A stretch of 64,000 nucleotides of DNA from Actinomycetes bacterium (GTDB lineage: Bacteria; Actinomycetota; Actinomycetes; Actinomycetales; Demequinaceae): positions 1 through 64,000 of the forward strand of contig JAEYOR010000028.1 of assembly GCA_023411615.1 (NCBI GenBank). The letters are read 5' to 3'. A program made the position numbers and the translations under genes. The notes under the pieces were generated by a model. The model did no database searches. It was not told the origin of the DNA and saw nothing but the letters and a program-made list of their open reading frames with translations. The stretch's first letter is position 1. Each line of letters begins with the position of its first letter. Below are positions 42,718 to 49,227 of the stretch, piece after piece.

Positions 42718-42962
42718 GCGGCCACCGCCTTATTGAGCGTGCGGCACGTGAAGCACAGGCCGTCCCAGCATTGGTCGCCGCAACCGCGACACCTACTGAT
42801 GCGCTTGTCCTCCTTGGTGAAGGACTGCATGAGCGGTGAAGGCTTCTTGCGAGGCGCCTCGGGTGTGACGGTGCGGGCCAACATTCGGTTGCGGTGCTCA
42901 CGGAACAGCATGTGAAGGTTTGCGACCATGTAGGCGGGGGTCGGTTCGTCCAGTTGGCTCAC
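42714..42962 (-). CDS. Small zinc-finger-like phage protein
   Basis: The 82-residue protein begins at GTG 42962 (overlap GTGA, GGAGGAGG upstream), has a helical basic N-terminal half (NLHMLFREHRNRMLARTV) and a C-terminal zinc-ribbon-like segment CRGCGDQCWDGLCFTC. It may bind zinc and DNA or RNA. The longer frame extends into the upstream gene. Confidence 0.6.
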   Translation of the reverse strand: MSQLDEPTPAYMVANLHMLFREHRNRMLARTVTPEAPRKKPSPLMQSFTKEDKRISRCRGCGDQCWDGLCFTCRTLNKAVAA

Positions 42963-43213
42963 GCTTCCTCCTCCAATTCGCGCCACAGAATCTCGACGGG
43001 GATCGCACATTCGCCGTCCACGGTGGCGAGCAGGTCACGAAGCACTTGGGCTTTGATTGCGGGTGCTGCGGCAGCAACCAGGTCCACCAGCTCGGCGCGC
43101 ACGTTGTACTTGGTGAATTCGGGCAGCGCTTCCCATGTGACGGGCGGATTTGAGCGCTTCCACGCCTTCACAGCGGCGGCTTCCACGGCTTCGGTGAGGT
43201 CGAGGGCGCTCAT
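42959..43213 (-). CDS. Small helical phage protein, unknown function
   Basis: The 84-residue protein (MSALDLTEAVEAAAVKAWKR, then PVTWEALPEFTKYNVRAELV) is mainly helical and acidic. It resembles the protein at 38617-38901 over its central region. It overlaps both neighbours by 4 bases. Confidence 0.58.
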   Translation of the reverse strand: MSALDLTEAVEAAAVKAWKRSNPPVTWEALPEFTKYNVRAELVDLVAAAAPAIKAQVLRDLLATVDGECAIPVEILWRELEEEA

Positions 43214-43332
43214 GCGAGGACCCCCAGCAGTTCCAGTCGCCGCTCGACAGAGCCGACGATGGCCACAGCGACGCGAGCGCAGTCAGCACACAAGGTCTCG
43301 GGCGATGCGACACCACAATCCGCGCACCTCAC
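43210..43332 (-). CDS. 40-residue zinc-knuckle-like microprotein
   Basis: A 40-codon frame starts at GTG overlapping the methyltransferase stop (GTGA) and ends in TGA overlapping the next ATG. It encodes CADCGVASPETLCADC followed by one helix (RVAVAIVGSVERRLELLGVL). The four cysteines in CxxC pairs fit a zinc knuckle. The double overlap argues that it is translated. Confidence 0.6.
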   Translation of the reverse strand: MRCADCGVASPETLCADCARVAVAIVGSVERRLELLGVLA

Positions 43333-44963
43333 GCCGCCACCTGCTCTCCGGTGATGGCCTCAACAACCGTGCCGATGAGGTCGCGGGCGGCAGGCGGGGT
43401 GACAGCGTTGCCGCTGAGTTTGACCTGCTCGCGACGATTGCCGACCATGATGTAGTCGGCCGGGAACGCCATCGCCTGCTTGATTTCGGACGGCTCCAAC
43501 ATGCGGAAGTACACGTCTGCGATGTCCACCGTGCCGCCCCGGAGAAGGGCTTGATGGCCTGCCGTTGTGATGGTGCGCCCCGGCTCGGTCGTGGGCGTGG
43601 TCATCTCCGCACCGCCACCGTTCATCCGATGCAGCAGTCCGTGGCGCGGCTCCGTGGTGACTGTCGCCACTGGCTCGCTGGCAGGCTTCACGGCATCGTC
43701 GCGGGAGTAGTACGACATCACTAGCGCGTGGTGATTGCCGCCAGCGCTGACCGTCGAAAGCGGGTCGCTCGCGGGCCTGCCAATCGAGCCGCCACCACGC
43801 ATCTCTGACACCAGCGGCGGGAATGCGATGCCCGTCTCATTGCGGGTTGTCTGCGCACGCATTGCATCTGCGGCACTGAATGGCTGCTTGCCCTCGCGAC
43901 CCTCGACCGGGATCATCGTCGGGTGCAACGCGAGGCCCTTGGACTCACGGGTGTGCATCGCCTTCACCGGTTCCGACGTAGGCCACGCCCGGTAATACCC
44001 GTTCGGGTCGCCAAACGCACGGTGCTTCGGATCTGCGGCGTCATACGTGTTGCCGCCATGTTCCACCATCAGGGGCGTCCAGTACCGTTCGATACCGGCC
44101 TGAATCCGGCGCATCGTTTTCTCTGCGAGCGGCTTGTCACGGTCACCGATACGAACACCAGGGTTCGACCAGTCGATGAACGACGCCGCTGGAAGCCACG
44201 CCGGTTCGACAATCTGCCCACGGCACGAGTGCTTGGGGCACCTGTAGACGTACTGCGAGCGGTACTTGCCGACGACGGCGCGCGGATTCTTGAAGGTCTG
44301 CATCGAGTTCACGACCTCGCCGCACGACGGGCAAAACGCGCGGGGGCGTTGCATGTGCTCAAAGTCAGGCGCGCGTTCACCTTCACGCCAGAACGCGATA
44401 TACACGCGGTCCCGTGACTGCGGTGCCGGCAGCCCATACTTTTGGGCGTGCATGGAGTTGAGCGATATCAGCTTGTGCTTGTACCCCATGTTGCCCATCG
44501 CGCCAAGCCAGTTGCGGAACTGTGAACCGGTCGAGCCGCGTGGTGATGACCAGTGCACCACCTCCACGACGTTCTCTACGAGCACGGCGCGGTAGTCGTG
44601 CACCTCAGCGAAGCGCACGACATCCCACATCGTTGCTCGCGAGCGTTCAGCCGCCGCGTCGGGCAGCACGTCACCAAACAGGTCGGGTTGTTTCAGCCCG
44701 GCGACACGGCCCTTCGCCTTCGAATGGTTGGTGCATTCCGGCGACGCCCAAAGCACATCGGTGGTCGGCACGTAGCGCGGGTCGGTCTGTGAGATGTCGG
44801 CCTGCAAGTGGTCGGTGTCTGGATGGTTCGCGTTGTGCGTCTCAATAGCGCGGTCCCAATGGTTCGCGGCCAGGCGGACACTCACGCCAGGGACAGCGAC
44901 CGCACCAGTGGATGAGCCGCCAGCACCACAAAACAAGTCAGTAAGGGTGAGGTTCGCCATCAT
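43329..44963 (-). CDS. Orphan DNA cytosine-5 methyltransferase
   Basis: The 544-residue enzyme has C5-methyltransferase motifs: I (LTDLFCGAGG), IV (WASPECTNHS with catalytic Cys77), VI (VENVVEV, Glu130), VIII (PQSRDRVYIAF) and X (LSGNAVTPPAARDL). Motif IV has Glu before the Cys where most enzymes have Pro. A four-Cys insertion (Cys211, Cys214, Cys242, Cys247) lies before the target-recognition region. No restriction enzyme is beside it, so it probably protects phage DNA or regulates genes. The start ATG 44963 overlaps a small membrane-protein stop; the longer frame is spurious. Confidence 0.88.
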   Translation of the reverse strand: MMANLTLTDLFCGAGGSSTGAVAVPGVSVRLAANHWDRAIETHNANHPDTDHLQADISQTDPRYVPTTDVLWASPECTNHSKAKGRVAGLKQPDLFGDVLPDAAAERSRATMWDVVRFAEVHDYRAVLVENVVEVVHWSSPRGSTGSQFRNWLGAMGNMGYKHKLISLNSMHAQKYGLPAPQSRDRVYIAFWREGERAPDFEHMQRPRAFCPSCGEVVNSMQTFKNPRAVVGKYRSQYVYRCPKHSCRGQIVEPAWLPAASFIDWSNPGVRIGDRDKPLAEKTMRRIQAGIERYWTPLMVEHGGNTYDAADPKHRAFGDPNGYYRAWPTSEPVKAMHTRESKGLALHPTMIPVEGREGKQPFSAADAMRAQTTRNETGIAFPPLVSEMRGGGSIGRPASDPLSTVSAGGNHHALVMSYYSRDDAVKPASEPVATVTTEPRHGLLHRMNGGGAEMTTPTTEPGRTITTAGHQALLRGGTVDIADVYFRMLEPSEIKQAMAFPADYIMVGNRREQVKLSGNAVTPPAARDLIGTVVEAITGEQVAA

Positions 44964-45106
44964 CGACCGTCCTGAATCGCGGTGACGACGGCGGCGGTGA
45001 GTGCACCCGCGCCCATGCCAAGGCCGAGCGGAATCATGATCGCTGCGATGAGCCAGCACCAACCGTGGCGGCGGGGCGCTGCGTGACGTGGGGCGTGGCG
45101 GGTCAT
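44960..45106 (-). CDS. 48-residue single-span membrane protein
   Basis: This frame encodes a basic His/Arg-rich start (MTRHAPRHAAPRRHGWCW) and one hydrophobic helix (LIAAIMIPLGLGMGAGALTA). Its ATG overlaps the recT stop and its TGA overlaps the methyltransferase ATG, so it is probably translated. Function unknown. Confidence 0.55.
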   Translation of the reverse strand: MTRHAPRHAAPRRHGWCWLIAAIMIPLGLGMGAGALTAAVVTAIQDGR

Positions 45107-45927
45107 GCGAGCGTCCCCTGCTCAGGAGCCGGGTCCGGGGTTTCCTCAAGGACCCGCAACTCAGCGAGCACCGCGTCAGCTTCCACGGCGGTGAGATTGT
45201 CCGTGCGGGCGTCGCCACGTTCCGTGACCCGCGAAAGCATCGCCTTCGCCGCGACCGCAGACAGGCCAAGCGCCTTCACACCAGCCTTGATGTGCTCAAC
45301 CTGTTCGGCGGACGCCAACACCTCGACCGGCTCAACGCCCACCGGTTCGGCCTCGACCGGCTCAACGTCCGTGACGGTCGCCACACCAAGCGCCTCGGTC
45401 ACGGTCTGGACCGCTGACTCCGGGCGGGAGTCCATCATTTCGTCCGGCACATACGCGACGCCATACAGCGCTTCGGGACAAGCGATACGGGCGCATGCGG
45501 TGATCGCACGCCATTTCAGCATCGTGCCCGGCTGCTTCTTCCAGTTGTCGTTGCCGGTCAGTCCCATCTTCGCGGCACGGTCAATGGTCCATTCCTCACG
45601 GAACTCGAACTCAGGGTCATCGACACGCCAAATGCTTGCGACCGCTCTCGTGTCGTCACCGGTGACCCGCAAGCGGTGCCCGGCCTTGCGGACGTTCGCT
45701 GTAATCAGCTCAGCTGATGCGGTGGGTTTGCCTTTGATGACCGAGATCCGGTACAGCGCCTCAGCGGGCGACAGCCCCATTGATGCGCCGAGGTTCGCGG
45801 CGATCATCACGTCGGCGGGCTTGCCCCGGTACGCGTCGGGCAGGATCGCGGCTGACGATGCGGCGCGAGCCCATTCCATTTGTGCGGCCAAACCGTTGTC
45901 GGCGTGGACGGTGAGGTCAGTTGACAT
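45103..45927 (-). CDS. recT: RecT-family single-strand annealing protein
   Basis: The 274-residue protein matches RecT: ADVMIAANLGASMGLSPAEA, YRISVIKGKPTASAELITAN, and WKKQPGTMLKWRAITACARI. It anneals complementary strands produced by the nuclease encoded next to it. The C-terminal third is acidic and repetitive in Pro/Val/Glu, as in other actinophage RecT proteins. It overlaps the upstream nuclease gene by 11 bases. Confidence 0.9.
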   Translation of the reverse strand: MSTDLTVHADNGLAAQMEWARAASSAAILPDAYRGKPADVMIAANLGASMGLSPAEALYRISVIKGKPTASAELITANVRKAGHRLRVTGDDTRAVASIWRVDDPEFEFREEWTIDRAAKMGLTGNDNWKKQPGTMLKWRAITACARIACPEALYGVAYVPDEMMDSRPESAVQTVTEALGVATVTDVEPVEAEPVGVEPVEVLASAEQVEHIKAGVKALGLSAVAAKAMLSRVTERGDARTDNLTAVEADAVLAELRVLEETPDPAPEQGTLA

Positions 45928-46774
45928 TGGTCACTCCTTCGATCAGGGCATCCCAAGCGCGGGATGACCATGTGGGAATGTCGGTGGGGATGACCCCCTC
46001 GGGGATGCCGGAAGGCCACACACCAGCGGACATGCAGTCGGCGTAGCGCTGGTACGCTTCCAGGCACATCGCTTCACCCTGGGCGGCGTCGCGTTCGCTC
46101 AACTGGTACACGGCGACGTGGTGCGGGGCTTCGTTGCGCACAGCAATGAGGAACGGCAGGGGTGCCACGAGCGCACCAGCGGAGAGTGCGCCACGGCGGT
46201 AGTGCATCAGTTGTGCGTGATACCCGTACTCGCCGATGGACTTGTTGAAGCCGTCAAGGGAACGAGTGGTTTTGATGTCGATGACGACCGGCCCGGCGCT
46301 CGATTGCGCCAGGTAGTCGATGCGACCCTTGCAGGGCGTGACCCCCTCATGCCATGTGAGGCTCACCTCCGCCGCGCCGGGCATTCCCAGCAGTTCAGCG
46401 GCGGCAGGGTGGCCCAGGACCGCCTCAGCCATTGCCTCAGCGGTCGCATACTCGGCGGCGTTGGCGGCGACCATCCCGCGCGCCTCAATCTCGGCACGCT
46501 GGACCTTCGCGCTCTCCGTCTGCCACGACTCACATGGGCGCGTGAACTCGCGCTTCGTGCCCGCGTACGGCGTCTCGGTCCTCACGACCTCGATCCCAGC
46601 GCCAGCCTCCAAGATCAGCGCGTGGACGATGGTCCCCAGGCGCATCGCGTCAGACGGCTCGGACGGGTGGTCCATCTTGTAGCGGTAGTCAGCGGGGGAG
46701 CGCAGCAGGTCCGCGATGCCTGTTCCACTGAGCGCCGAGATCGCCCTGTAATCCGCTTCGGTGAGGTCGCTCAT
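45917..46774 (-). CDS. RecE-like PD-(D/E)xK exonuclease
   Basis: The 285-residue protein begins with the YqaJ/RecE-type substrate segment LSGTGIADLLRSPADYRYKM and RLGTIVHALILE, and has the nuclease core GRIDYLAQ...VVIDIKTTRS followed by GYHAQLMHYR. It resembles DUF3799 RecE exonucleases that resect ends for RecT. It is directly followed by recT with an 11-base overlap, the classic two-gene recombination system. Confidence 0.88.
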   Translation of the reverse strand: MSDLTEADYRAISALSGTGIADLLRSPADYRYKMDHPSEPSDAMRLGTIVHALILEAGAGIEVVRTETPYAGTKREFTRPCESWQTESAKVQRAEIEARGMVAANAAEYATAEAMAEAVLGHPAAAELLGMPGAAEVSLTWHEGVTPCKGRIDYLAQSSAGPVVIDIKTTRSLDGFNKSIGEYGYHAQLMHYRRGALSAGALVAPLPFLIAVRNEAPHHVAVYQLSERDAAQGEAMCLEAYQRYADCMSAGVWPSGIPEGVIPTDIPTWSSRAWDALIEGVTNVN

Positions 46775-47088
46775 CGCACGACCTCCAAGTTGGGCACCGC
46801 GTACACGGGCAGGCGGCGGTTGCTGTTGCGGTTGCGGGCGTCGAGTGACCGTGCCACCCGCCCCGTGTCGATGAGTGCCCCACGCTTGACAAGGCCGGAC
46901 ACCACAGCACCGATGCGGTGAGGGTTCACAGGCCGATCAAGTGCAGCTCTCACGGTTGCGGCGGTCACTTGGCCGTCACGCTTTGCTGCTTGTCGGATTG
47001 CCGCACAGATCGCGTCACGGTCCAACTCGGCGAGGGTGCTTGGGTCGTCGGCCAGCAGGTCAAGCAGGCTGTAGTCGGCGGTGGTCAT
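46771..47088 (-). CDS. Small phage protein, possible winged-helix fold
   Basis: The 105-residue product (LLDLLADDPSTLAELDRDAI, CAAIRQAAKRDGQVTAATVR, IGAVVSGLVKRGALIDTGR) reads like a winged-helix domain. It overlaps the RecE-like gene by 4 bases. Its role may be regulatory; no family is assigned. Confidence 0.6.
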   Translation of the reverse strand: MTTADYSLLDLLADDPSTLAELDRDAICAAIRQAAKRDGQVTAATVRAALDRPVNPHRIGAVVSGLVKRGALIDTGRVARSLDARNRNSNRRLPVYAVPNLEVVR

Positions 47089-47109
47089 GGCTCCTCCAAG
47101 CCCTCGCGG

Positions 47110-47373
47110 TCAGATTGGGTAGATGCGGATTTGGGCAGGGTCCATGCGCGGGATCGCGTGTGTGTCGCAACGCACAAATGGCGTCTCGCGGATGTGCTTT
47201 GCGCGAAGCAGCTCCGCCCAGTCACAGTGCGCGGGGCACAGCAGGCCGTTGCATCCGCACGGGATGAGGAACCGCGCCACAGCGGGGCTCGCGCACCTGA
47301 AACACGCGGCGTCGTCGTCAAGGACCGCTTCGAGCGCCTGGTCGTACAGGGGTGTCACGGTGCGGGAAGTCAT
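47110..47373 (-). CDS. Small Cys-rich phage protein
   Basis: The 87-residue protein contains CFRCASPAVARFLIPCGCNG and LLCPAHC, a Cys/His set able to bind zinc, and a basic middle. It overlaps the upstream gene by 4 bases. A second open frame at 47085-47321 in another phase lacks these features and is not preferred. Confidence 0.6.
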   Translation of the reverse strand: MTSRTVTPLYDQALEAVLDDDAACFRCASPAVARFLIPCGCNGLLCPAHCDWAELLRAKHIRETPFVRCDTHAIPRMDPAQIRIYPI

Positions 47374-47588
47374 CGTCCGACCCGCCGATCCGCCACAAAC
47401 GTGTGGCCGTTCACGACGTTGTGCAGGAGCGCGGCGTTACGAGCCGCATGCTCATCGCCACCAAAGTCGAGGAACACGTCGCCCGTATAGACAACGAAGC
47501 GGCGAACGATAGACCGGCTCACCGCCACCTGCGCCGGAATGTCCGAGTGCAGGATGCGACGCTCCGGCCGCTTGTACGGCGCGCTCAC
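47370..47588 (-). CDS. Small phage protein, unknown function
   Basis: The 72-residue basic protein (MSAPYKRPERRILHSDIPAQ, then VVYTGDVFLDFGGDEHAARN) overlaps its two neighbours by 4 bases. No family is recognised. Confidence 0.58.
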   Translation of the reverse strand: MSAPYKRPERRILHSDIPAQVAVSRSIVRRFVVYTGDVFLDFGGDEHAARNAALLHNVVNGHTFVADRRVGR

Positions 47589-47782
47589 GAGTCGGCCCCC
47601 TCATAGGCGTCGGCCACAAAGTCCTTCACCAGCAGCGCCGTAATGGATGCCATGACGAGTGCGAGAGACACCTGAGTCACGAAGCCCTCATGTGAGGCGA
47701 GGCGGTACACAGTGACAGCCATGAGGACGACAGCGCCGCCAGCAATCACCCACGCGGTCGCAATGCGGTAGGGGCGGGTCAT
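47585..47782 (-). CDS. 65-residue two-helix membrane protein
   Basis: The protein begins MTRPYRIATAWVIAGGAVVL and has a second hydrophobic segment (VSLALVMASITALLVKDFVA). ATG 47782 overlaps the previous stop as ATGA; the longer frame enters the preceding gene. Function unknown. Confidence 0.58.
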   Translation of the reverse strand: MTRPYRIATAWVIAGGAVVLMAVTVYRLASHEGFVTQVSLALVMASITALLVKDFVADAYEGADS

Positions 47783-48147
47783 CGTGCGCCAGCCTTCGCA
47801 ACCTGTGAGGCCAAGCGGCGCGCCTCCTCGGCAACGAGCTCGGGCGTCCAATCCCTGTAAGTGAATGCCCTCGGCAACGAGCTCGGGCGCTCGTAGCCGG
47901 GCCACCGGTCGCCATAGTGGAGGCAGTCGAAGCCGATCCACCCATCAACGGAACCGTAGGTCAATCCGCCGTGAACAGCGACATCAATGTCTTCGTGGAA
48001 GTAGTCCAGGCCGTGCCACGGGTGCCCCTCCGGGACCCGGACGTACCCATTCACGGCATCGAATACAGGCGCCTTGCAGGTCGCCCACTCGATGCCCTCA
48101 TGGACGCCGCCATCGACCAGCGTCATTCCGTTAGGGTGTGCGGTCAT
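47779..48147 (-). CDS. Phage protein, unknown function
   Basis: The 122-residue protein begins MTAHPNGMTLVDGGVHEGIE and contains FDAVNGYVRVPEGHPWHGLD, VHGGLTYGSVDGWIGFDCLH and RDWTPELVAEEARRLASQV. The Trp/Asp/Gly-rich middle is distinctive and similar proteins are common in actinophage early regions. ATG 48147 overlaps the upstream microprotein stop. No function is known to me. Confidence 0.65.
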   Translation of the reverse strand: MTAHPNGMTLVDGGVHEGIEWATCKAPVFDAVNGYVRVPEGHPWHGLDYFHEDIDVAVHGGLTYGSVDGWIGFDCLHYGDRWPGYERPSSLPRAFTYRDWTPELVAEEARRLASQVAKAGAR

Positions 48148-48311
48148 CGTGCACCGCCCGAGCGTGCAAGGCCGACACCGGCAGACCACGCCGCGAACGC
48201 AAACAACACAGCGGCCAAAAGGTTCAGACCAGGACGACCAGCAAACGACAAAGCCATGCACGCAAGCCCCGACAGCAGGAGCGCGTGGGTGGCAACACGG
48301 AGGCGGGTCAT
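48144..48311 (-). CDS. 55-residue two-helix membrane protein
   Basis: This short frame encodes MTRLRVATHALLLSGLACMA followed by LNLLAAVLFAFAAWSAGVGL. Its ATG overlaps the excisionase-like stop (ATGA) and its TGA overlaps the next ATG. Two hydrophobic helices are evident. Function unknown. Confidence 0.55.
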   Translation of the reverse strand: MTRLRVATHALLLSGLACMALSFAGRPGLNLLAAVLFAFAAWSAGVGLARSGGAR

Positions 48312-48538
48312 GACTGCACGTCCGCGTGAGCGCGCATCCAGCGATCAAGTTCGGCGCGCTCAATTCGGATGCGACCGCCGTTCGCCCCCACACGCTGCGC
48401 AATGAGCGGGACGGGGTACGCCGGATCGTTGATCGCGGCACGAATGGTCGTCTGACCAAGGCCGGTGTAGTCGGCGGCATCTTCCACCGACATCCACCCT
48501 GGGGTGGCGGTCGTGGCAGACTGAGCATTAGCGCTCAT
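48308..48538 (-). CDS. Excisionase-like helix-turn-helix protein
   Basis: The 76-residue protein has a MerR/excisionase-type HTH_17 domain: SVEDAADYTGLGQTTIRAAI, then RIRIERAELDRWMRAHADV. It is the first gene after the Cro-like gene in the leftward early operon. It could be the recombination directionality factor or an early regulator. ATG 48538 has GGAGG five bases upstream. Confidence 0.72.
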   Translation of the reverse strand: MSANAQSATTATPGWMSVEDAADYTGLGQTTIRAAINDPAYPVPLIAQRVGANGGRIRIERAELDRWMRAHADVQS

Positions 48539-48565
48539 TGATTCCTCCAAATCGATGAGTAGCGA

Positions 48566-48606
48566 GGCCCGGCGCGCTGGTCTTGGCGGATTTGACGCGC
48601 CGGGCC
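48566..48606. other. Eleven-base-pair GC-rich hairpin after the Cro-like gene
   Basis: GGCCCGGCGCG (48566-48576) and CGCGCCGGGCC (48596-48606) form a perfect stem with a 19-base loop, just downstream of the Cro-like gene and upstream of the excisionase-like gene. No T-run follows. It may be a leaky early terminator or control point. Confidence 0.55.
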
Positions 48607-48616
48607 GTCCTTGGTG

Positions 48617-48856
48617 TTAGGGGGACTCCGCGAGCGCGAAGAGTTGGGAAGGCTTCATGCCGAGCGCCCGCGCCACGGCACATGCCTGCAAAAAGGAAAA
48701 CGACCCCACGCCCGCAAGTCGCAGGCGAAGGGTCGCTGGGGAGATGTTGGCAGCGTTCGCGAGGTCACGAACGCCAAACCCAGACGACTGCATGGCCGTC
48801 CGGATGACTGGCGCGAGCTGTGGTTCGCGTCGGGCTGGGTGCTCCATGTGCTCCAT
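48617..48856 (-). CDS. Cro-like helix-turn-helix regulator
   Basis: The 79-residue protein has an XRE-type HTH: VIRTAMQSSGFGVRDLANAA, then NISPATLRLRLAGVGSFSFL and RALGMKPSQLFALA. It is divergent from the repressor gene and starts the lytic (leftward) operon, so it is the likely Cro. ATG 48856 has GGAG upstream; an in-frame ATG at 48847, after a tandem ATGGAGCAC, could be used on a leaderless transcript. Confidence 0.75.
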   Translation of the reverse strand: MEHMEHPARREPQLAPVIRTAMQSSGFGVRDLANAANISPATLRLRLAGVGSFSFLQACAVARALGMKPSQLFALAESP

Positions 48857-48926
48857 GTAACTCTCCAAATAGAGAACTGTCAAGTGTTATCAGGCGGTGT
48901 GTTGCAGGCGCGGCTAAGATGTCCTT
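48855..48926. promoter_or_regulatory. Divergent repressor/Cro promoter-operator region
   Basis: On the minus strand TTGACA (48878-48883) lies 17 bases from TTACAT (48855-48860), a promoter for the lytic operon. On the plus strand TAAGAT (48915-48920) ends six bases before the repressor ATG, consistent with a leaderless repressor mRNA. The spacer has an imperfect inverted repeat (AACTCT...AGAGAA). TAACACTTGACA on the minus strand recurs as TAACACTTGATA upstream of the integrase. Confidence 0.65.
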
Positions 48927-49166
48927 ATGGGACGAGCACGAGTGATACCGGGCGCTGAGGGTGTTGCGCTCGGGCGGGCCATGCAAGGCAGGCGTGATGA
49001 ACTTTCGCTCACGCAGGCGCAAGTGGCCGAGCGGGTGGGATGCCCACGCGCCACTTATGCGAAATACGAGTCGGGCGATTCGGTGCCGAGCATGGAGCGC
49101 ATCGCCGCCATTGCCGACGCACTGGATCTCAGCATCTCCGAGTTGGTCCAACTCGCAGGCCTCTAG
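48927..49166 (+). CDS. Short XRE-family repressor (CI-like)
   Basis: The 79-residue protein is a single XRE helix-turn-helix: GRAMQGRRDELSLTQAQVAE, then RVGCPRATYAKYESGDSVPS and LDLSISELVQLAG. It is the sole plus-strand gene of the immunity region, divergent from the Cro-like gene, so it is the likely lysogeny repressor. It lacks the LexA-like self-cleavage domain of lambda CI, so SOS induction by that route is unlikely. Confidence 0.75.
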   Translation: MGRARVIPGAEGVALGRAMQGRRDELSLTQAQVAERVGCPRATYAKYESGDSVPSMERIAAIADALDLSISELVQLAGL

Positions 49167-49186
49167 GTCGAACCCATCGCGCCCTC

Positions 49187-49214
49187 CCTCCCCTTGGCAT
49201 CACCATAGGGGAGG
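49187..49214. other. Hairpin between convergent repressor and integrase genes
   Basis: CCTCCCCT (49187-49194) and AGGGGAGG (49207-49214) form a perfect 8-bp stem with a 12-base loop between the two gene ends. With no T-run it could act as a weak two-way terminator. Confidence 0.45.
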
Positions 49215-49227
49215 GGTCTGACGTGGC

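Noticed and set aside
46118..46921. Plus-strand 267-codon frame over the RecE-like gene
   Set aside because: It is antisense to a recognised PD-(D/E)xK nuclease and lacks a Shine-Dalgarno or domain.
47085..47321. 78-codon minus-strand frame overlapping 47110-47373
   Set aside because: The other frame has the Cys motif, the ATGA-style overlap and a better composition, so this one is a shadow.
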